Shown here: positions 53,893 through 62,148 of the stretch, one piece after another
How positions within the stretch are numbered: the first letter of the stretch is position 1
How the letters are laid out: the number at the start of each line of letters is the position of its first letter
Origin: Pseudomicrostroma phylloplanum
Taxonomy: Eukaryota; Basidiomycota; Exobasidiomycetes; Microstromatales
Length of the DNA stretch: 64,000 bases
Assembly (NCBI GenBank): GCA_039545275.1
Contig: BCHS01000005.1
Location: forward strand, 620,001 to 684,000
Direction: 5' to 3'
The notes under the pieces: generated by a model
Seen by the model: the letters and a program-made list of their open reading frames with translations, nothing else
Told to the model about the DNA's origin: nothing
The model's database searches: none
Made by a program: the position numbers and the translations under genes

Positions 53893-56175
53893 TCAGACCA
53901 TCGCAACGCCCAACCCGCTCCCCTTCATCCAAGTCGTCTTCACCCCAGCCCCTCCAGCCAAAACTCCCTCCCTATCTTTACCCCTCTCCCGTCCAGCACT
54001 CGCACTCGCACTGGCATTCGCCGCGGCCAGGCCAGCCGCCATTGCCGGGTCTAGCTCCAGTTCTCCAGGACGCCCGCCCATGCCGCCAGCGACGGGAGAG
54101 GCCTTCCAGTTGTAGAGGTACCAGCGGAGGAACCCGTCGCCTGGTCCGAACTTGAGGTCGTTGAGGAAGAGGTTGTTGTCGAGGGTGGTGAGGGAGTTGA
54201 GGACGTCGAAGTCGTTCTGTGAGCAAAGCAGGAGAGAGGCGTGTCAGTGCCAGTCATCAGTCTACGAAGGCGGGTGCCCTGGACCTGCGTCTTTCTTTAG
54301 CTCACCTGCTTAGCAATGACCATCAGATCTCCCACCAGTGCTTTGAGCCTAGCGGTCAGCTTGCGCTTCACTTCATCGCTCTCGTCCTCCCACCTCACCA
54401 CGCCCTCCTCGTCCTTGAGCTCCTCTGCACTGAGGCCCGTCAGCAGACTGCGTTTCCAGGCAGGCAGCGACTTCTCCTCGTCGGTCATGGGACGCGCTCC
54501 TTGCACTGCCGTGGAGGAGCTGCCGGCCGCTTGAGAAGATGAGGAGGAGCTCGACGAGGCCTCTGTGCCAGTCGAGGCGATGGCTGCTTCGCTTCCGCTT
54601 TGCTGCTCTGCAGGGAAGACTACGTCTGTGGCGTAGTAGAAGAGGTAGGCGGCATTGAGCGTCTTGTGCTCCTCCGAGTCTAGCACCGAGGAGGGCAGCG
54701 AGTAGAAGGAGGCCATGTCTGTGATCCGGCCTGGCTTCTCAGGATCATCAATAACATAGGTCCACACCACCTTCTGCTTGCCTGCACCTCCGCGGCCACT
54801 AAGCAGCACGTGTCGTACCTCCTCGTCTGTGAAACGAGGAGCCATGTCGAATCTCCGAAGGTAGCGCCTCATCAGCTTGCCCACTTGAGGCACATCCTCG
54901 TCTGTCATCTCTCTCAAGCCGGCCAGAGATGGCTTCTCTGGCAACGCGTAGCGAGCAGCCCAGGTCTTCTTGCTCAGGCCAGAAGGCACAGAGGCAAAGC
55001 CGATCTTGAGCAGCTTCTCGGCATTGATGGTTCGATGGTAGTACCTCGCACAGCTCAGAGGGGTGGGCAAAACGGTACCCACAGTGTAGATGGCCTGGAA
55101 GATTCCGGTCAAGTGACACTGCCTGGTAACTTCCTTGATGAGCACCGGCGCCAGACGCTTCGACCTCAGCTTCTTGTGAACACACAAGAAGTTGATCTCA
55201 GTCGAGTGGAAAGACTTTTCCCTGACTCGCAGCTCGTGCGGGATACCGGAGATGAAGGCAACGAGCTTCTTTGTTGAGACGACCCTGACACCGACGTGCC
55301 AGGTCTTCTGGTAGCCGGGGTGCTTCAAGACCCAATGCAAGAACGCTGGCGAGTAGTTGAACCTGAGGCTGGCATCGTCATCTTCGACGTAGTTGGCAGA
55401 AAGGAGTTCATACACTTCCTTGAGCTCCTCTTGGTCGTCAATGTCCACTGTGACCCATTCAAAGTCGGCGGGGAGCGGATAAGGGTCTTGCTTGACCTTT
55501 TCAGGCGGAGCATTGGGCTGGATAGGACCTTCTTCCGCGGGAGTCAGAGGGGCGCTCTCATCTGATCATAGATGCAAGACGATCATACCGCAATGCGATC
55601 AGTAAGTGACAGCTCGCAACTGCTATTCTACATATACACTCACCAGCCTTCATCACCGGCTGTGTCTTCCAGAACTTGTGATCCTTAATCTGGTTCAGGC
55701 TAGCCGAAATGCCTCGAGTCTTCTGTCCTTGCAAAGTGGCATTCCTCTCCAGATTCATGAGCTTAAGCACCTCTTGCAGGTTCTTCACGTTGACCTTGTC
55801 GGCTGCCTGTTCTCCGTGAGCCTGAGAGACGGCCGACTGTACTTGTGAGAGCATCTCCGGTGTGACCTGATTTCCCGCACTCCCACCCGCGCCGGAAGAC
55901 TCCTCGCCATTGTTGCTACTTCCCAGCCCAAGCTTCTTCTTAAGTTTCTGAGCCGCCTTTGACTTCTTCTTCTTCTTTTGCTTCGATGTTAGACCAGCGC
56001 CAGCGTCAGCTGCAGTGCCCGAGGCGCCTTCGTCTGCTGCTGCGTCTGCCTCGCCATCTTCTGAGCCAGAGTCGGCGGCATCGGCAGCTACATCGTCGGC
56101 TGCTGCTCCAGCTGGGACTTCAGCTCCTGTGACGGGGTCCTTTGCCGCGTCTTGAGGATGTGACAGCTCAGACAT
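53893..56175 (-). CDS. NMT1: Glycylpeptide N-tetradecanoyltransferase (N-myristoyltransferase)
   Basis: Exons 56175-55644, 55561-54306 and 54216-53893 give 703 residues, against about 450-500 usually. The enzyme transfers myristate from myristoyl-CoA to N-terminal glycines. The N-terminus is acidic with a polybasic run at residues 65-82 like the ribosome-targeting part of homologues. The conserved KFWKTQPV, PLPADFEWVTVDIDDQEELK, NYSPAFLHWVLKHPGY, REKSFHSTEINFLCVHKKLR and CARYYHRTINAEKLL are present. Two long insertions stand out: about 80 residues of Ser-rich sequence after AAYLFYYATDVVF, and about 55 between FLRWYLYNWKA and the end. In this family the C-terminal carboxylate is the catalytic base, and the chain still ends in a family-like GLGVAMV. 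It is divergent from TMA22, 247 bp apart. Confidence 0.93.
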
Positions 56176-56422
56176 TGGAAAGAGAGGACGATGAGTTGAT
56201 ATACAGAGGTGCAAGAAGAGTAGACAGGTGTTGGCGGGTGGTGTTGCTCGCAGGGCTGCCTCGCTTCCGTCGCTGGGTGCGCACCGCACCGCCTTTGCTC
56301 CTCAGCCACGACAATTTCCCCAAGAGGTGACTGAAGATTGTCGGACGACACTCACTTCTTCTCGCAGCCATACCAGACGATCGGTTTGCTCAGATCTGTA
56401 CCTCCTGAACCAGTCGTCCATC

Positions 56423-57193
56423 ATGGCAGACGTTGCTCCAGACGCACCCGTAGCCCCCGAGGCCAAGAAGGTCCTCTACTGCCCGCACTGCACCTTCCCA
56501 CCCGAGTACTGCACCTTCTCCTCCTCGGCCTCCAAGTGTCGCGCCTGGCTCACCGAGTCCCACCCAGACCTCGCCGAACAAATCTACGGCTCCTCTTCTG
56601 CGTCAGCTACCGATGCTGCCGATGACAAGAAGGCCACTGATGGGACGACAGGACTGGAGGGCAAATTGGAAGAAGGGCTGACACTGAAGCAGAAGGAGGA
56701 TGAGGACAAGGAGAGGGACAAGAAGGAGAGGAGAGAGGAGAAGAAGAAGGAGAAGGAAGAGAAGGAGAGAAAGGTGAGTACTGAAGGCAGTTGAGCGTTC
56801 GTGATAGCATGTATTGATGAGATCCCCGTCATTTCGTATCTACAGTCGGCCAAGATCGTTCTGACGAAGCACTCACGTACCAAGAAGAAGGCCACCACCT
56901 CCATCAATGGCCTCCACTTCTTCTCTCCTCCCCTCCCCGCCCTCAAGGTCATCTCCAAGGCCCTCGCCTCCAAGCTAGCCACGGGCTGCTCCGTCTCCAA
57001 GAGCGCCAACAACCCCGGTGTAGAGGAGATTACCATTCAGGGAGACGTGGCAGAGGAGGTCAAGGAGATGATCCTCAACCGCACCAAGCCATTCCATGAG
57101 CTCAAGGAAGGGGACGTCACCGAGTCGCAGGTCAAGGTGGAAGAGGAGAAGAAGAAGGCAAAGGAGACAAAGGAAGGCGCTGCCCCTGAGTAA
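56423..57193 (+). CDS. TMA22: TMA22/DENR translation machinery-associated protein
   Basis: Exons 56423-56773 and 56846-57193 give 232 residues. DENR/Tma22 partners MCT-1/Tma20 to recycle 40S subunits and support re-initiation. The N-terminal Cys-containing motif VLYCPHCTFPPEYCTFSSSA is diagnostic. A Lys/Glu-rich linker follows (about residues 85-117) and then a SUI1/eIF1-like domain (KIVLTKHSRTKKKATTSING, ISKALASKLATGCSVSKSAN, VEEITIQGDVAEEVKEMIL). The 72-nt intron falls between linker and SUI1 domain and contains an in-frame stop, so its removal is required. A charged Lys/Glu tail ends the protein. It converges with the BCKDHB gene only 96 bp away. Confidence 0.95.
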
Positions 57194-57289
57194 AAAGTAG
57201 AGATACATTCATTTATTCCAGTCCTTGCGAATTTGAGTCATCACGGTCATCATGTCGACAACTGCCTGCAGCATCGAGTCTCTGTCGGT

Positions 57290-58604
57290 TCAAAATCGCA
57301 TCGTCTCCAAAATCTGTAGCAAAAGGGTGAAAGCTGAGGCCGTGAGAGGGCCGCCAATACAGAGTGTTCCAATGACTCTCGACTGTCACTCACCCCATCG
57401 AGGATTCGCACGGCGTTGGGCTTGTAGAAAGTCTCGCCGATGTGAGGCTGTGTGGGGCAGCAGAGGGAGGGTAAGCGTCAGCCGACGGCCATCAGAGGAG
57501 TTGGCAGACACCGCATGCACTCACGAAAGGGGTGTCCCAGCCGCCGAGGCAGAGGACGGGGGCCTGTAACGGATTGGACATGCGTAAAGCTTCAGTACAC
57601 CTCAGGTCATTGGTCCGACTCGACTGTCTGCTTGCCTGCCAGTACATACCTCGAGCCTCAGGAAGGCCTCCTTCTGAATCACACTCGCCACCTCACTGGA
57701 CACACTACCGGTCACCGGCGCCTCGCTAACAATGACGCACCTCCCCGTCTTCTTGACACTCTCCACCACGGTCCTCCTATCCCAGGGCGAGATTGTCTGC
57801 AGATCGATCAGCTCCACACTAGCTTCTCTGAGCGAAGGAGGGACGAGGTGTTGCAATTTCTCGGGCGGGGTGCGGAGGATGTCCATTGCCTCGAGGCAGG
57901 TGTATAGAGGTGCACCCCACGAGATCAGCGTGATGTCGGAGCCTTTGCGCAGCACCTCGGCTTGGCCGATCGGGATCGAGTAGTCGCCTGTGGGAACCTC
58001 CTCGACAGAAGAGCGGTACAGTGTCTTCGGCTCTAGCACAATCGTGGGATCTGGAGAGCGGATTGCTGCCAGCAGCAAACCCTTTGCCGTGATCGGTCCT
58101 CGGGGCATGACGACATTGAGTCCAGGGACAGGCAACAGGAACTGCTCGATGCTCTGAGAGTGGTACAACCCGCCATGCCCGACGGCTTGACAGGGTGTGC
58201 GAATCGTAAGACCACCGGCATTGGTCTGGGAGCCACTACGGTAGCGTAGCTTGGCCGCTTCGTTGACGATCTGGTCGAAGGCTGGGAAAAGATAGTCTGC
58301 AAATTGGATCTCGGCAATGGCGCGATGACCCATGGCGGCGAGACCGATACTGAAGCCCGCAATTCCCTGCTCGCAGAGTGGTGTGTTCTGGGTACAGAGG
58401 GGGTGAGGCACGTATGGTCGTGTTGGGTTATACAGGGCTGTCGACAGGACACGCCTAAAGGACACTCACGAAGACTCTCTCCTCTCCAAATTGCTCGCGA
58501 AGACCGGCAGCGGCGCGGAAGACTCCACCAAATGCAATGTCTTCTCCCAAGACGACGGCAGTCTCGTCAGAGGCCAGAGCCAGCGCTTGAGCATTGCAAA
58601 TAGC
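57290..58604 (-). CDS. BCKDHB: Branched-chain 2-oxoacid dehydrogenase E1 beta subunit; 5' exon(s) unresolved
   Basis: Supported exons are 58604-58470, 58387-57650, 57563-57525, 57447-57394 and 57313-57290, 330 codons including the stop. E1-beta with E1-alpha decarboxylates keto acids from Leu, Ile and Val in mitochondria. Family sequence runs from [20 protein letters not shown] through [40 protein letters not shown], the terminal [31 protein letters not shown] and the final ILETMRF. Three very small 3' exons (39, 54, 24 nt) are certain from phase and homology. The acceptor at 58605 is the only AG that can open the first supported exon, but no donor upstream joins in phase to a start codon within the 357 bases before the next gene. 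The transit peptide and first strand are therefore missing from this model. Confidence 0.85.
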
Positions 58605-58961
58605 CTTGTAGTAGAGAGCAGAGAGCCAGTAAATGTAGCGGAGAGGATGGTAGAGAGGAAGCAGGAGGTGTCAGCCATCGTACAGTGTGTTTGAAGCAAT
58701 GTCATCAAGAGAGATTCCGCGGCTTCGGTAGGTAAGAGACAAAGTGGAATCTTCAATTAAGTCGCTTCTCCCCAGGAGAATGACCTGAAGGGATAGGAAG
58801 GGAGAATGTGTACAGTGGGGTAGAAATCTTGGGAGTGGAATCTAAACACGAGAGGGACATTAATGCTGGAGGCTACATGAGAGGTACGGAAGGGGGGGGG
58901 GGGGGGGGGGAGCGGGTGATCGATGGATGTGAACGAGCGAGAGGGTTGCCTACCGAACTGC
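58605..58961. other. Short interval holding the unplaced BCKDHB 5' end
   Basis: The 357 bases lie between the first confident BCKDHB exon and the stop codon of the upstream minus-strand gene. They hold a 19-base G run and a minus-strand open stretch from ATG 58860 ending SGHSPGEKRLN then TGA at 58755-58753, which resembles the peptide expected just before the conserved domain. A CTGAC branch point and pyrimidine tract precede the acceptor at 58605. Confidence 0.45.
58892..58910 (+). repeat. Homopolymer G19
   Basis: Nineteen consecutive G on the plus strand, which is a C run in the direction of the BCKDHB gene. Length in such runs is prone to both biological and sequencing error. Confidence 0.95.
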
Positions 58962-61385
58962 CTACTGCGAATTCTCTTCTAGCTGCCTCTTCCGGCCTTC
59001 GAGTGTCAACGATAGCTGACCACCCGAAGCCATGGAGAGCACGCCAGCGAGTTGACTGGCAGGCGAGCTGAGTAGGCCAACAATCTGTGACCTCAAAGTC
59101 TGCAGATCCGGCAACTTCGAAACGTCGCGCAGAGCCGGGACATCGACCAAGCGGTTGCCCTCCACGATTGCCGCCAGTGGAACCATGCGCGGGTTCGCAT
59201 TGGCCGTTCTCGTGTGGGGCTTGCCAGCCAGCGCAGCCGGGGACAGTGCTCGGTTTCCGAGCGCCTTATCAATGACCGACAGAAGCCTGGAGACGTAAGG
59301 CGGTGAAAGAGAGGGGCACGTGAGCATCGCGAGTGGGCCGGAGAGGATACTTTCCAGGCCATTCAGCTCCGCCTTCGTGCTCGACCCATCCTTGATCGCC
59401 TGACGCAGCACAGGCTTCATCACGCCCGACCTGACCACCGTGAGACGTGCCCGGCTGCCCGCGTCCTCGCCCTCGGGCAGAGGTACAGCAGCAAGCTCTG
59501 CGCGGATGGCGGATAGCTCGGCCACAGAGAGGTTGTTCGGCTGGACGAGCAGCATGAACTGTGACTCTGACAGCAAGCGCGAGTACTGCGAGAACAGAAA
59601 TGCCTTGCGCGGGGTGTAGACACGGGACGACGAGCTTTGTGGCATCGCCGATGGGACAGGGGGTACGCCCGAAGACGATGCAAGGGGAGCAGCAACAGAA
59701 GACGCGCAACGAGTCTGAATGCCAGTAGCATGAGGACGCACCGTGCACATGTTCATCTTTCGAGTCTCACGAGACTCGCCAGCTTGAGCACTTCCGGAGC
59801 TCCACTGCAGTCCAGGAGTCGCAAGAGCTTGCTTTGAGGTGGAGGAAAGGAAGGACGAAGTGGCGCGAGGGACGCGGGAGGAAGAGAAGCCTCGTCGGTT
59901 CATCAGCTGCTGAATGACAGTCGAGCCTCGCGTTCCGCTTGTCCTGCCTCCACAGAGGGTGTGGAAGCGAGCAACAGTCTCATTGGGATTATTCTCGGAA
60001 TCAGGCGCATTTCGAGGCTCGAGGTAGTGGCTGTTGCCGGACGAACCGCTGGCCTCGTGGGGCATGGAAACCTCGATACTGTCTGTCTTGAGCGAAAGGA
60101 GGCGAGTCTGGTCGGTGCCATCTTCGAAAATGTCCTCCTTGACGTTCCACGCGACAGTCGGATCAACGACACGCTGGATGGGCTTGTTCTCGGCTTCCTT
60201 GAGGAGATGCTGCACATCAGCCCATGGGAGCTCGAGCTCTGTAGCTGCGAGAGCCTCTTGCATGCGGTCCACATTTCGACTTCGTGTAATGGGATTGATA
60301 CCACGAGCAAGGTGCCAAGCAAGCACGACCTGTGTCGGGGTCATGTTGTTGCGCTGTGCAACGTCCTGGATAATGGGGTCCTGAGAATACTCCTCCACAT
60401 ACTCGCTGCTGCCGAGCGGGCTGTAGGCCTGGATCTTGATCTGGTGGGCCTCGCAGTAGTGCAGCAGCTCATCGTTGGGAACTCCGTAGTTGACCTCGAC
60501 CTGGTTCGTTGCGGGCAGAATCTCGGCCGAGGCGAGGAGCTCCTCTACCCGACGAATGTTGAAGTTGCTAATTCCGATGTTTCGGACCTTTCCCTTCTTG
60601 ACCATCTCCTCGAGGTTCCTCCACGTCTTCATGATATCCGCCGACAGGATGTGGTTCTCGATGGGTCGACCATCCTGAGACTTGAGGGAAGCCAACTCAG
60701 AGTTCTTTGGGTTGGAGAAGGCGACTGGCCAATGCATCAAGTAGAGATCGAGGTAGTCTGTCCCGAGCTCCCGCAGACTGGCGTCGAGACCCTGCGTAGC
60801 GAAATGTAGGTCCGATTTGTCAGTCTCTTCACTCTTGACTTGTGGGAAGCGGGCAGCTTCGACGGTACTTACCATCTCCACGTTGTCTCCGTGGAAGCTG
60901 TTCCAGAGCTTGGAAGTGAGAAAGAGGTCTTGGCGAGGAATGCCTGACTGTTGGATAGCACGTCCCGTGGCATCTTCGTCTATACGGCGGCACAAGACAG
61001 GGACAGACAGAGGGTGAATGGTCAGCACCTGGACTCTTCGCTAGATTCAAACATGGAATGCTGTTGCACTTCGAAAACTCACTCTTGTATGCCCAAGCAG
61101 AATCGATGTGCCTGAACCCAGTCTTGAGAGCATTGGCTACCGAGGTGTGTGTCTCATCTCTGTTCAATTTCCAGGTTCTGTGAGAGAGCAACGCCAGACG
61201 ATCCGTGCGATCCTGTCAGTGCTCTGTGCATCCTTCATACGGGCGCGTGGCCCTTGACCTTCTGTGTGCAACCACACTTACCCAAAACCGATCTTGGGAA
61301 TCTGAGCACCAGACGCCAAGGTGAAGACGTTGTTGGAGGTGCCGGCAGCAGCCGCTACTCGGCGAATGGCGAGGGTAGAGTGCAT
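58962..61385 (-). CDS. Aldo-keto reductase fused in frame to mitochondrial ribosomal protein uL10m
   Basis: Exons 61385-61282, 61177-61083, 60979-60873 and 60791-58962 give 711 residues with no stop between the two halves. Residues 1 to about 325 are an aldo-keto reductase: the tetrad Asp60, Tyr65, Lys90 and His122 is intact (HIDSAWAYKNEDATG, TSKLW, LYLMHWPVAF), as are VRNIGISNFN and NQVEVNYGVPND. A linker of about 72 residues follows. From Met399 (nt 59903) comes MNRRGFSSSRVPR, a transit-peptide-like start, then a uL10m/MRPL11-type protein (AFLFSQYSRLLSESQFMLLV, VVRSGVMKPVLRQAIKDG, GPLAMLTCPSLSPPYVSRLL). The AKR N-terminus (STLAIRRVAAAAG) also looks mitochondrial. Intron 3 (60792-60872, 81 nt) is stopless and a multiple of three. 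Whether one fused protein or two products are made is open. Confidence 0.85.
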
Positions 61386-62148
61386 GACTGAGGAGACTTG
61401 TCGTGAAGAAATACGTTGCCCGAGTGTGATGTGCTGGCGCTATTCGTGAAGCGAGAGACAATTAGAAGTGCGGGGAGAGGGGTGAGAATCTGGGTATCGG
61501 AGTAGGTGCTGGTGTATCTTGTCTACACAACGGTCTTGCTTTCGAGCTCAGGGAGCTTGAGGTGGACTTGCAATCGGGATTGATCGAAGCCGCTGAGATT
61601 GTGATTTGGTGGAGGGAAGGTAGGACTGTGCGGGGGAGGGGGTAAAGGGGGAAAGACGGGGATATCACAAGCGGGGCGGGGAAGAAGGTGCGACGACGGA
61701 CCTCGAGCTTTGTGAGGTCCTCTGCTGCCTGGTCTGCCCGGGCCCTCTGTCAGCAGGCGCTCGTGTGTGAAATCGCTCAAAGTCACCGATCGGCCCTGCG
61801 CGCGCGCAAAAGCCGACGGACAGGACGGACGCACGGGAGCAATCTCTCCGTCCGCCCGCCCGCCTGCCTGCCTGGCTCCTTTCCGTACCCCCTCGCCTCG
61901 CTTCGCCCCGGACACGACGGAATCCGCGTGCGTACTGCCTCAATTCTTCTCTAGGCACTTGCGGCCGCTCCAAACGCCGCAAATCTACCTCTTGTCACCC
62001 GAGCCCAGGTGACGGAAGTGCAACGTTCTCGAAAGTAACTGCCCCAGACCTCCACCGTACACGTCCAAGCTTTGGTCTCGTTGCCCTTCATCCGGAGCCG
62101 TCGTGCACTGTTCGCGCCGAGGCCAGGTAGAGCACGACCTCGCTCACG
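61386..62148. other. Divergent promoter interval, AKR-uL10m gene/unknown gene
   Basis: The 763 bases contain a short CCTG run near 61862-61874 and several purine- or pyrimidine-rich stretches. No coding exon or RNA gene is supported. Confidence 0.4.

Noticed and set aside
60001..60200. A hidden intron that would separate AKR from uL10m
   Set aside because: I looked for GTRNGT-type donors with matching acceptors between the two domains and found only weak GT sites (for example GTATCG near 60080); none is convincing, so the fused frame is reported as seen.
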